DNA of 64,000 nucleotides, taken from contig JAJHTX010000002.1 in NCBI GenBank assembly GCA_032164295.1, positions 2,976,001 through 3,040,000 on the forward strand, written 5' to 3'. The position numbers were made by a program, and so were the translations under genes. Positions within the stretch are counted from its first letter, which is position 1; the number at the start of each line of letters is the position of its first letter. Of the stretch, positions 44,997-55,729 are shown one piece after another. Under the pieces are notes generated by a model. The model saw only the letters and a list, made by a program, of their open reading frames with translations. It did no database searches and was not told the origin of the DNA. The DNA is from Inonotus obliquus. Taxonomy: Eukaryota; Basidiomycota; Agaricomycetes; Hymenochaetales; Hymenochaetaceae.

Positions 44997-45736
44997 TTAC
45001 AGAAGTTCAACCTCCATATCTTCTCTTCGTGTCATTACGAGCCTGAGATTCCGATCAAATCCATGCGTAAACTACAAACCCGTTACAAATGGAACGTAAC
45101 AAGGCTATATTAGCGGAAGAATTAAGAAAGGACAAAGAAGGGGGCAACGCACGAGATCTCTCCATGTCTCCTCTTCGTCGGTCTCTGTTTGAAGTTGGTA
45201 GATTTGCAGAAAACCTTGGAATCTAAGGGACACGAACATCGTAGGTAAAAAAGGTAAAAGACAAAGCTCTGGTCAAACAGGACATACGTTAGATAGCCCT
45301 CCTCGGTCCCGTCAAGCAATGCAAGTTCCTCCTTCGCCTCTTCAGGGAGCGGAGACCCATTCGTATCAATCGCCCATTGATCAAGTGCTTCAGGCGTGAA
45401 GTACGCGTTTTCCGGCGGTATCAGAAGCTGTGCATCAAGCGATTTTGAGGCTGAAGGCAGAGCTGGCCGGGGTGTGCAGTATATCCCAAAGATATGTTTT
45501 AGACAGCGTTCGAACTATAAATCAAATCACGAATCAGAAAACGTGTGCACAACAAAAACGTAGGAGGGGGGTAGACTCACCTTGTCGCTGATGGCACCAT
45601 CCGCGTTAAGGAGTTGCACACCCATTGACGCGTTTCTCCTACCCTGCCTCACAAACGGTTCAGGCGTCTCAGCTCTTGGAGACTGCATCCGTAACGTATC
45701 ATTCGAGTCCCAGAGATTGTTAAAGATGAAAGCCAT
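44997..45736 (-). CDS. EF-hand-like small protein, function unknown
   Basis: Minus exons 45736-45581, 45514-45288, 45222-45153 and 45071-44997 give 175 residues. It reads MAFIFNNLWDSNDTLRMQSP, RNASMGVQLLNADGAISDK, FERCLKHIFGIYCTPRPALP, YFTPEALDQWAIDTNGSPLP, EEGYLTFQGFLQIYQLQT and ETWRDL. The pattern of a helix, a loop rich in D/N/G and GYLTFQGF resembles a degenerate EF-hand pair like the helical EF-hand part of mitochondrial Rho GTPases, but there is no GTPase domain. The last codons run directly into GTAAGT, a strong donor, so the true C-terminus may lie in further exons. GCD6 diverges 341 nt away. Confidence 0.7.
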
Positions 45737-46077
45737 CTCCGTTGGGTAGAAGAGCAGTGCACGACGCGGGGCGGTGACTGCAACAGCGCAAGTTTGGGGA
45801 GACGCGAATGATGCGGCTTGGGACGTGATGCAAGCGTGAACTGTGACGGAGGCACGAGTGACCACACGGGGACCAAAAAATTTGCAAAAAAACGAAGCCA
45901 AAAATTGAAAATTGAATAAAAAAACGCTGCCACTCTCGCACGTGATCGACGATCACCCAAAATGAAAATACCACGCGTCGATCTCTCAAAATTATGACTC
46001 ACTTACCACGACGCGCAGCTTTTCTCAATCCCACCTTCGATCAATCTAGAACACTCTTCCCATAGGCAAGGAGAAGC

Positions 46078-48744
46078 ATGCCGCCAAAAAATCACGGAAA
46101 GGAGAAAGCTGTATTAGGCGGGGAACAGGAAGAGGAAATCTTACAGGCCGTTATCCTAGCAGATAGCTTCAACAACCGTTTCAAACCCATTACTTCCCGC
46201 ACGCCGAGATGTCTTCTGCCTGTGTGCAACGCGACACTTCTTGACTGGACGCTTGAGAGTCTCGCTCTTGCCGGAGTGCGCGAGATATTTGTCATTTGCC
46301 GCTCACATTCTGAGCAGGTTAAAGCTGCTATTCTGTATGTCTCCTTATGTCGTGATGTATATGCTGTATTGACTGTGGCGCATATAGTGAATCAAGATGG
46401 AGTAAACCTGGCTCTGGAATCACGATCACACCTATAGTCACTGCGAAGGAATCATTCTCTCCGGGTGACGCAATGCGCGACATCTATACACATGGGATTC
46501 TTTCTTCTGACTTCGTACTCGTCCACGGAGACCTTGTCAGTAATGTTCGTATAGACGAGATTGTTCGTCTACATAAAGAACGGCGGCGCGCGAACAGAGA
46601 TGCTATCATGACTATGGTGGTCAAGGAATCGGGCTCCGTGCATAGAACGAGGTGAGTACCCGTACTAACTTCACGAGTGGTGGAAGTAATGCGGACACGA
46701 ATTCAGACCACGAGGCGAGACTTCCGTCTTCGTATTAGATTCCAAGACCCAGGAGTGTCTTCATTATGAAGCTGTGAAGGGCTACCCTCCTCACCCACAC
46801 GCGCGTATCCCACGTGAAATTCTAAAGGAACACCCCGACCTTGAAATGCGAAATGATCTAATAGATTGTGGCATTGACATATGCTCGCTCGAGGTAAAGT
46901 AGCATCATAAAGGATTATGCATACAAGTCAATTAACGGACGACCAGGTTCCTTCGTTGTTTCAAGACAATTTCGATTATCAGGACATCCGGACTGATTTT
47001 GTTCACGGTGTATTAACTTCGGATTTACTCATGAAGAATATCTATTGTCATGTTGTTTCCGATGGCTATGCAGCACGCGTCAAGGATACGAGGAGCTACG
47101 CATCCGTAAGGTAAGTCTTCACGCATCTGCGGTTCCGTGAGTTTCTTGACAGAGCTCTCATCCAGCAAAGATATTCTTGCACGTTGGACATTCCCTCTCG
47201 TCCCAGATGATAACTATCCTGGTCCTCCCTCAACCTCTTACGAACACATAAGAGGGAACAAATACCTTTCCATCAAGTCTCCGCCACAGCTCGCGCGTAC
47301 GTCACACATCGGGCCACTTACCTTACTCGGTCCAGGAACCTCAATCGCCTCCGACGCATGCGTTGTTCACTCGGTGCTCGGTGCCAACTGTGTTGTTGGG
47401 CACGGTTCGAATGTTACGGATAGTACATTATGGGATGACGTACGAGTCGAGCAAGGAGCTATCGTTGAAGGAAGCGTCCTTGGCAAAGGTGTTACTATCC
47501 TACGAGGCTCGCGAATAGAACGTGGATGTCTGGTTGCTGACGGCGTAATAATCGGACCGGACGCGAGGTTAGCTAAGTTTACGCGTGTTTCGCAAAGAGT
47601 CGACCCAGCGAAGGAAGACGAAAACGATGAGGAGCTCGAAGTAGCTGCCGGTCAGCCATGTTTCAAATTACCTTCTCGCATATCTTATATTTAATCATGA
47701 TATTTTTGGTTACAGCGCAAACGGACGAACTCCGAGCGTGCCTCGGAGGCCGATCGAATGGTATGGTATGGCCAGAAGAAACCGAAGAATCAGATGACGA
47801 CGAGGATGGATCGAACGAACGACAAAATCAACGTCTTCTCCGACTAGGCGACAACGTATCCGATCTCGAACTCTCCGACGAAGGCTCTATCACATCTTCC
47901 TCCGACTCCGAAGCTGACTCCGACTCCGACTCAGAAGACGAACGCCGTCTAGGTGCTTTAGGACTTTCACTACCTTCTTCAGCTACGTCGTTTGATGCTG
48001 TAACTGTATCAGCATCTTCAGTAGCTAAACTCGCAGATGCACAAGCCGAACGAGAATTCCAAGCTGAAGTCTCCGCCTCCCTTGCACGTGCATTCGCCGA
48101 AGGTCATTCAGTCGATAATGCTGCTGTAGAACTCAAGACCCTGCGTATGGCAAGTAACGTGCCTCTACGTCGCGTCCGCGAAGCTGTTGTTGCTGGTGTC
48201 GTCGAACTCATCCCTCTCGTGACTGATTCACCCGTGCAGCAACGTGCCGAAATTGCACGCGTTATAAAGCGATGGGGACAACTTATTAATACTATCGGTG
48301 GTATTGACGCTGTGGAGACTGTATCCGTTTTACAGGTCCGTCTCTTCGAATTCTAGAGGACCGGGTGCATTCTATCTCACTTCGCGTCAATATTCTCACC
48401 GCTACTTTTGTTTTTATTATTAATCACAGGAACACTGCGCACGCTCTCCACATTTAAGCCTCTTCGGTCAAATCCTCGCAGCACTTTACCAACACGACAT
48501 CGTCGACGAGGATGATATACGCGCATGGCACGCTTCAACTGAAGCACGAGGTGAAGGTACAGGAGCTACGAACGAAAACATGCATAAATGTTGGCTCGTT
48601 GGTGCCAAGATGATTGAACAGTTCGATGAACAAGACGATTCCGAAGATGAAGATGAAGATGACTCCGATGATGGGAACGAGAGTGAGGAAGGCGAGCAGG
48701 ATGAGGATGAAGATGAAGATGGCGAGGAAAAAATTAGGAAGTAA
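46078..48744 (+). CDS. GCD6: Translation initiation factor eIF2B subunit epsilon
   Basis: eIF2B-epsilon is the catalytic subunit that exchanges GDP on eIF2. Exons 46078-46334, 46388-46651, 46707-46893, 46947-47110, 47166-47650, 47716-48335 and 48430-48744 give 763 residues. The N-terminal pyrophosphorylase-like domain has LQAVILADSFNNRFKPIT, PRCLLPVCNATLLDWTLESL, SSDFVLVHGDLVSNV and LDSKTQECLHYE. The left-handed beta-helix repeats follow (SHIGPLTLLGPGTSIASDA, VVGHGSNVTDSTLWDDV, GAIVEGSVLGKGVTI, RIERGCLVADGVIIGPDARL). After an acidic linker comes the C-terminal W2/HEAT-type GEF domain from EFQAEVSASLARAFAEG to HKCWLVGAKMIEQF, closed by a very acidic tail. All introns keep phase. Confidence 0.96.
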
Positions 48745-48892
48745 ACTGCGGAAATTAGGTGCTGCAACGGAGCTCTCGGCAAGGTAGACGGCGCGGTCAA
48801 AGAAGCTATTCGTATAATCTTGGCATGCCACCGGTATTGGTATAACGCCGTCTCCAGCTTGAAATCATTTCGCATTTCGACTTCATCACCAC

Positions 48893-49288
48893 ATGTACTG
48901 CAATGTTGATCAACAACATCCACCTATTCCCACAGCACTCGAGCGAACACATCCTTTGAGATTTGTTCAGCTGCGTCAAAAAGTTGATCGCCCGCTATCT
49001 GATTACCAGAAGCAAACCAAAGCCACACAGTGATTTTTTGTTGATCCGACTGCAACATTTCAACTCAGCGGTCCCAACGGCGCCGCAAGCACGCCGCAAG
49101 AAGATGAATTAAATTTTCTGTGCGCCGAATTAGTAGAGCTTCCTGCCTGCGAAACAGGACATCATCACCTGAATGCTTCCAAGATGCCGTTCTTTGATGC
49201 CGGCTGGGCATGTGTACGGTCACAAAGCTTGGCATTGCACCAGAACGCGGTTGACATGCCTTGGGGTGAAAAGTGGTACGATACGTGA
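48893..49288 (+). CDS. Possible small hypothetical gene with a 39-nt intron
   Basis: A plus-strand frame starting at the ATG at 48893 runs 132 codons to the stop at 49286-49288 with a single internal TGA. That TGA lies in a 39-nt stretch (49030-49068) with GT and AG ends. Removing it keeps the frame and gives 118 residues: MYCNVDQQHPPIPTALERTH, LRFVQLRQKVDRPLSDYQKQ, then STPQEDELNFLCAELVELPA, HHHLNASKMPFFDAGWACV and MPWGEKWYDT. The composition looks coding, but I recognise no family, and 39 nt is short even for this genome. It lies 148 nt after the GCD6 stop. A decayed gene or an upstream first exon are alternatives. Confidence 0.3.
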
Positions 49289-49493
49289 GGGGCTTGAAGC
49301 CCACTACGACGCCTGCTCAACTCAAGCCGGAATATTGCATAGGGTATCCATCATGAAATGGCATTACGCATCGTATAGTAAGTGGAACATCGAGTATAAT
49401 TATTCAGACGAGAACGTAAGAAGTCCCAAGCCTCAATCACTGAGAGCTCTGAGTGTATCCTCGTGTACTGAGCGCGCGCTCGGCGCGTTACGG

Positions 49494-49946
49494 CTAGTAC
49501 TTGAGGATGATGTACAACGCATGGATAATTCCGGGGCTGAAAGCAAGAATCAGCGTTATGCCTGATAAGGGGACAAGAAAGGCATACATGTAACCCAGAC
49601 AGGTCTGAGTATCGAAGGAGGATTGTAAGTAAGTTGGTTAGCGGGATAACATGAAGCTCGGAGCGTACCAGGAGAATGTTAATGAGCTGAGAAACTTGTC
49701 AGAGCCGAGGGTAAGTACAAGGAAAGAGAGAAACGTACCAGGTCAGCGCCACACCCACGTTCGAGGAATACTCCGATGGGTGGAAGAAAGATGGCGAAGC
49801 TGACGAGGTCTTGTCAAGCATTGAACAACGAAGGTGGAACAAAGAAACATACATGATCTTTGTAAGAGACTGTCAGTAACGCGATACGGTTGGCGACAAA
49901 GATACGAGAAACGCACCTTGCAGATATCTGAAGCTGTGAACGGCAT
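49494..49946 (-). CDS. PMP3: Plasma membrane proteolipid 3 (Pmp3/RCI2), with 5-nt microexon
   Basis: Pmp3 is a tiny two-helix membrane protein that affects plasma membrane potential and salt tolerance. Six minus-strand exons (49946-49917, 49857-49853, 49799-49739, 49686-49669, 49604-49588, 49536-49494) give 57 residues. The segments read MPFTASDICKI, then IFAIFLPPIGVFLERGCG, ADLLINILLTCLGYIPG and IIHALYIILKY. This is the complete family sequence with both helices. The second exon is only ATCAT, flanked by an AAAG acceptor and a GTATGT donor; without it the frame is lost and the conserved Ile-Ile is missing. The last three exons are also very small. BNA7 diverges 214 nt away. Confidence 0.95.
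49853..49857 (-). other. PMP3: Predicted 5-nt microexon of PMP3
   Basis: The five bases ATCAT (minus strand) lie between an intron ending in AAAG and one starting with GTATGT. Joined to neighbours they encode the second half of DICKI-I-FAIF. Both flanking introns are about 55 nt. Confidence 0.8.
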
Positions 49947-50160
49947 TGTTGATAGTAGTAAAGCTGGGGAGGAAAGGTGGGTAAGGATAATGTGATGTTT
50001 ATATAGGTAGTCTTATGCATGGGGCATGACGTAGTAGCACACTTCATCGTGATCGCTTAGCGGCTCGGCACCATTTCTGCCGTCGCCTCGGCTTTCTCCA
50101 GCGTGCCTCTCTCGAATAGCCACAGCCACATTTGAGATTTTCATTTTCCATTCAATAATC

Positions 50161-51220
50161 ATGGTCGATATCGATACCCGCCCTGATCTTTCCTATGGGC
50201 CCCTTTCAATACATAACCTCGACTTGCATATTCCACAAGCTGCAAGTGCTCGTCCAGTTGACGCACCATTTCCTTTAGTCGTCTTTGTTCACGGCGGTGC
50301 ATGGCGTTCGTAAGTCTTATCCACCGTCCGCAGTCCATCTTCTCCGCAGTACAGTACAGTACCAGTCACTATCACCAAGCACTGCACTGGGCTTTCGTCC
50401 GATCTGTTGATTTCTTATTTTGCTTCCATGTTACACTGCTTCGGTTACTCACCTGTGCGTTAACATCCGCAGTGAAGATAAAGCAGATCATGCACAGCTT
50501 GCAAAGCGTATCGCTCTCAAGACCCAGTGCTGTGTCGCCGTTCCAAACTATCGCTTGTCTCCTAACGCGAACTTGAAGGATCCTGAACACCATCCGCAGC
50601 ATGCCTCAGACGTCCTTCGTGCACTCGATTTCCTCGGTCTCGCACCTCAGTCCGATCCCGATCCCGACAATGGTTCTGATGGCGATCAGATGGCAAAGTC
50701 TTTAGACGCACCGTACGATCCAAGGCGCATCTTCCTCATTGGTCACAGCTGCGGCGCACACATACTCAGCTCCATATTCCTCGACTCCTCTGCTTACACC
50801 CCCGAGCTTACACCTTCTCCTTCATTACTTACCTCTGTTCGTGGAATCGCCGTTTCCGAAGGAATATTCGATATCGATCTCTTGCTTTCAAGTTTCCCAA
50901 CATATCGCGATTGGTTTATCGTCAACGCTTTTGGTGATCAGAACAACTACGAAGCATTCGACGTGACAAAGTATCCGCTTCGCGAAGGTGGGAAGCATAT
51001 CCACTGGCTCGTCGTCCATTCTCCGAGCGATACGCTCGTCGATGAAAAGCAATCGCAGGCGATCTATGAGCACCTGAAACAGCTCGAGGCGTGTAGCAAG
51101 CACGGGGATATGATACTAAAGGATTGGACGTCCATCACTTCGGAACACAATGAGATGCTCAAGACAACACAGTATAGTGATATTATCGGCAATTGGATTA
51201 ATAGCCTCCATTTCCATTAA
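50161..51220 (+). CDS. BNA7: Kynurenine formamidase (arylformamidase)
   Basis: The enzyme hydrolyses N-formylkynurenine to kynurenine, step two of the tryptophan-to-NAD route. Exons 50161-50309 and 50473-51220 give 298 residues, an alpha/beta-hydrolase. HGGAW at residues 44-48 forms the oxyanion hole typical of formamidases. FLIGHSCGAHILS contains the nucleophile Ser142. HSPSDTLVDEKQS and TSEHNEML are good candidates for the acid and the catalytic His. NYRLSPN and HASDVLRALDFLG match the hormone-sensitive-lipase-like branch to which Bna7 belongs. On sequence alone, a related alpha/beta-hydrolase could not be excluded; the adjacent kynureninase and kynurenine monooxygenase make formamidase much more likely. 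Confidence 0.9.
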
Positions 51221-51330
51221 AAATGTTTCTCGTCATTTAAATAATCCCTGTTTTACTTGGATACTGAATCGTAGAAGAAAAATAATTTGCAGCCCCTTTC
51301 CATTAGATAATAATTTCTTTACAGGCAATC

Positions 51331-53157
51331 TCATGTTCTATTCTTGTCAAGCTCGACAAATACAGCCTCGAGCGCCATGGCTGCTTGCTCACAGTCCTCG
51401 ACCGTGTTATACAACGGTGCAGGCGCAAGGCGGATCACATCCGGTTTACGTTCGTCTCCAATAACGCCGTATTGTTTCAAGCCACTGAATACTTGTTGCA
51501 TGATCCCGCGGCCCGGAGGGACTACTAAGAGAGATAATTGCGCTCCTCGTGCTTCCGGGTCAAGGGGCGTGATAATTGTGAATCCTAAACCCTGCACACT
51601 CTCGTTGTTGCTGTTCACCGACGAATCTTGCGGATCTTTTCCCCCTTCGTGAATAGAAAGTTCTGCCTGCGCTCCGTACCTATTGTGTAACTCCCGGTGA
51701 TCAATATACCATTTAGATTTGATCAACAAGTCCGCAAGATGGCCCGTGAGATGCAGTGAACGAGCTCGTATAGCAGGCATCATTCCTGCCTGACGAAAGA
51801 CTTGGAGGCTCCCTAAAAGTGCCCCCACGCTTAGCGCATTCGGGTTGGACTGCTGAAAGCCCTGCGCGCCCCTTGCCGGCGTGAAGATGGGAGACATTGC
51901 GAAACGTGTCCCTGGATCACTTCCCCACCAACCTGCGTGCCTTCAGAAAATATCTCAGCATTTCACATTATCCTTCGATCAGAAGGGGGAAATCACTTCG
52001 CCGTAAAGAAAGGGGGGACTATGCTCGAAAATAGGATAAATCTACTAACCTCGGCTTTTCAATTTCGGCCCATTTATCGTGTATAAATAGGCCGCCGATA
52101 GCGCCTGGACCAGCGTTGAGGTATTTGTATGAACACCACACTGCGAAGTCGACCTCCCAGTCGTGAAGTTGTAATGGAACATTCCCGATGGCGTGAGCAA
52201 GGTCCCAACCACATATGCATCCCTGCGGAACGAGGACGAGAAAAAAATGTAGTATAATTGATGATGAGAACAATGATGTCGACACTATAGCGCAAACCCT
52301 TCGTACCTTATCTTTTGCCGCACGTGTGATTCTCTCCATTGCGAAGTATTGTCCAGTGTAGAACTGAACACCGGATAATAGTACAAGCGCGATCTCGTGC
52401 CCTTCTCGTGCGATTATTGAAATTATGTCGTCGTCTCGAAGCGTATACTCACCCGGTCGCGGCGAGATGGAGCGAACTGCGGTAGTTGGGTCGAGTCCGT
52501 GTAACTCCGCCTGGGAGATAAACGCATACTAAAATCAATGGTTCATTTATCCGGTCATTAGTAGCTGAATAAGAAATAGATGAGAGTGATTTATGTATAC
52601 CCAGTCAGAAGGAAAGGCCTTTGTCTCGCAGAGAATCTTGTGCCGTGATGCCGTTGGCTTATAGAAGGTATTCATCATGAGATGTAAATTGTTCGTGAGC
52701 GAGCCCATGCATGCCACTTCGTCCTCTCTCGCTCCTATTGCCACACATAATCGGAGCCTTTAGAGATGAGTTCTCAAGCGGAGCATATCAAAAACGTCGC
52801 GCACCGATCAATTCGGCGAGCAGAGGATTTACATGGTCTGTAATTGTCACCCAAGGACGTCCAAAAGAGTGATCAAAGTGGCCTTCCACTGCCCTGGGAA
52901 ATCCAAGAACATATTTGAGCGTGAGTATTCAACGTTTCGGGAAAGAACTGGAACCTCGTTTTCTGTGTCCAAGTCTAGAAGAATAATACGTGGAGAAGTA
53001 CTGACCTCGTTGCCCATACACGAATCTCTTCATCGACGATCTTCTGAGCGCGTTTCGGGAGCGCCCCTAACGAGTTCCCGCATAAGTAGGTACACGATGC
53101 ATCAACTGTCTATCCGGGTAAAGATCGGAGAAGGTAGAATCAAACCGAACGTTTCAT
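51331..53157 (-). CDS. BNA5: Kynureninase, N-terminus uncertain
   Basis: This PLP enzyme cleaves 3-hydroxykynurenine to 3-hydroxyanthranilate and alanine. Minus exons after the start are 53105-53006, 52893-52805, 52734-52601, 52528-52307, 52222-52050 and 51940-51331. Segments are [60 protein letters not shown] and [20 protein letters not shown]. The PLP lysine lies in [19 protein letters not shown], followed by [16 protein letters not shown]. The C-terminus is [19 protein letters not shown]. The start is weak: the only in-frame ATG found gives a 7-nt first exon (53157-53151) and lacks about 30-40 residues usual before the CGNSLG motif. No AG acceptor occurs in the preceding 100 nt. It would be 444 residues. 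Confidence 0.92.
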
Positions 53158-53734
53158 GAGATCGCGAGTGAGCCGTAGCGTCGGGGGGGATGTGATGAAA
53201 GTCCAGAGATTGCAATTCACATCGGAGGAAGAAGAAACATCATAGATCGCGAGATTTGGTTTATTGGAACAGCATAAATGCCGGTATTAGTAGCATATGG
53301 GCGAAAGCCACCAGAAGACGGCGAGGGGAATTGGAACGAGGGTAGAAGTCAGTATATTTACTATATTGCAGCAAAACCCATATCTGAGTACTCAACGCTC
53401 GTCAGACGCGACTTTGCTTCCGCCAACGGCACGGTTCGTTGGTAGTACGAATTCGTTCCGTTGCAACACTGTATTTACACTGGTAACAGAGGATTCTCTT
53501 TCGGAGGACATGGCGGTAGCTGGAATAGTCTGTCGCTGGTGTATTCAAATGCCTTTGAATTTATCTCGCTACTTCGCTACTACGGAATTCGGCAACGGCA
53601 AAAGCCGAGTCGGGACCAATCAGGGTTGATCCAAAACGGGGTGTCGATCGATAGGCTGTTTCCTATTTTCTGAGAAATTACGACAAGCGCTACAGGTTCC
53701 CTCTTGACCATTTATCCCGGTGGCAGGCCTCGCG
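53158..53734. promoter_or_regulatory. Shared divergent promoter of BNA5 and BNA4
   Basis: The 577 nt between the two divergent starts contain a CCAAT box (53616-53620, in ACCAATCAGG) 115 nt before the BNA4 ATG. Short ORFs here are not convincing. Common regulation of the two pathway steps is inference from the layout. Part of the missing kynureninase N-terminus could also be hidden here. Confidence 0.5.
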
Positions 53735-55729
53735 ATGAGCGGAAAACGAGTGCGAAAAGCCGTAGTTGTCGGCGGAGGTCCTGTCGGTTGTCTCGCAGCG
53801 CTTTCCTTAGCCAAGATGGGCTGGGAAGTCGAAGTCTACGAAGGGAGACCAGGCAAGAAATGAACATCTGTGCTGGAACTTTCATCTTGTCTAAAGGCAT
53901 TCTATCACCGTCCACTTGTGAACATGGCACAGATATGCGTCTTCCGGATTCAAAGGCTAGTGCTTCTATGCGTTCTATCAATCTCGCCATTTCGGCGCGG
54001 GGAATCAGTGCGATTCAGACGATTGATTCAGCCGTAGCCGACCGGTTTCTGGAGAATGTGGTACCCATGAGAGGCCGCATGGTTCATGATATTAGCGGTA
54101 AACAGCAGAGCCAGTTGTACGATCGGGATGGGCAGGTGAGCCGGATGACGAATCCTTACTTAAAATATAGCGAGGTAATCATTATTTGACCATAATGCTC
54201 ACGCGCCATGTGTACAGTGTATAAATGCGATAGACCGAGGGTTGCTTAATGAGGGACTCCTGGGAGAGGTCCTGGCGCGGGCGGACATACGCGTGTTCTT
54301 CCAGCACAAGCTCGTCACAGCTGACTTCGACGCCCGGGTCCTAATGTTCCGTGACTCAGAGGGGAACAGGGACGTCCAGGTCAATTTCGACTTCTGCGTG
54401 GGTGCGGACGGAAGCTACTCGAATGTGCGACGTCAGCTGATGCGTTGCGTGCGGTAGGTCGTTCATTAGCGGCTACCTTTCCCAACCGCTAGCCAGTAAC
54501 TTTTGGTAATTGGGTGGCGTTAATCAGGATGGACTTCCAACAAACTTACATACCGCACGAATATCTGGAACTCAAAATGCCTGCAGGAAAAGACGCCGAA
54601 GGGAATGAAATCTTCTCAATAGACCCCAATCACCTTCATATCTGGCCGCGGCATTCTTTCATGCTCATAGCACTCCCTAACAAAGTAAATAATTTAGTTG
54701 CACCGCTCACCTCTCACTTACTATGGTAAAGGCTAACCATACGCTTGATATCTCCCCCCTTTTCATCTGCAGGACAAGTCGTTTACGTGCACATTATTTG
54801 CACCCACTCATGATTTTGACCGGCTGTCTGATCCGGACCAAGCCCTTGCTTGGTTCCAGAGCCAGTTCCCAGACGCTGTCCCTCTCATTGGCGAGCAAGC
54901 TATCTTGGAAGCTTTCCGGAATAATCCTCGAAGCCCCCTCATCGCCATAAAGGTAAGCCGCTTTGATCAGCGCGTGAATGCTAGGGTAGGGAAATATTGA
55001 GCGGATCACCTCCTATTCTAGCTGAGACCGTACCACTATAAGGACCGGGCCGTCATTATTGGAGATGCTGCCCACGCTATGGTCCCCTTTTTCGGCCAGG
55101 GCCTCAACTGCGGCCTGGAAGACGTGCGTGTTCTCGATGTAATTCTGCGAGGGGAGAAGGTAGATCCAGCCTACGCCTTGGACGCCTCGGTCGATTCGGT
55201 CGATGTCAGGCTCGCGGGAGCCCTGAAAAAATATTCGGAAACGAGACACAATGATCTAGTCGCTATCTCGGATCTTGCGATGGAAAACTAGTAAGTTGTC
55301 CGTACTACTGACGCAAGGACTTATCATTTACTGACGGCTTGCGAATAAACTCTGCCGGTCCACTATTCCCTTTGTGGATACAAATAAAGCGTGGAAATGC
55401 GCCACTCGGTTGCTACTCCTTCTTACCTACTTATTCGCACCTTAAACAACTTGTTCGCCACACTGACATCAAAGTCTCAGGTTATGCCGTCTTTGGTATC
55501 TCCGCTATTGTCTTCCACACCATTTCCCTCGCCTTCTCCTGCAGGATGGATACCGCTATACACAATGGTCACCTTCCGGCCTGACATCAGTTATAGTACG
55601 GCAAAACAAAAAGCAGAGCAGCAGCAGAAGATTCTCAAAGATATCGGATTGCTAACTTTCGCGATGGGCGTTCTAGGCGTTGGATTCACCATATTGAAGG
55701 TGGCTCAGCGTGCGAAACTCGCCCGTTAA
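53735..55729 (+). CDS. BNA4: Kynurenine 3-monooxygenase
   Basis: This FAD/NADPH enzyme of the mitochondrial outer membrane hydroxylates kynurenine to 3-hydroxykynurenine. Exons 53735-53852, 53933-54135, 54218-54453, 54528-54684, 54773-54952, 55022-55290 and 55390-55729 give 500 residues. The FAD-binding GGGPVG is at residues 13-18 ([20 protein letters not shown]). [17 protein letters not shown] and [14 protein letters not shown] are typical of KMO. The second FAD motif is [20 protein letters not shown], and the C-terminal [16 protein letters not shown] is KMO-specific. A hydrophobic helix ([20 protein letters not shown]) near the end is the expected membrane anchor. The first intron has a GC donor (CCAG|GCAAGA), the only choice that keeps the frame. 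Confidence 0.95.
53853..53932 (+). other. BNA4: GC-AG intron in BNA4
   Basis: The 80-nt intron begins GCAAGA after CCAG and ends in CACAG. No GT donor nearby restores the frame from GRP into DMRLPDSKA. The strong exon-side match (CAG) is usual for GC donors. Confidence 0.75.
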
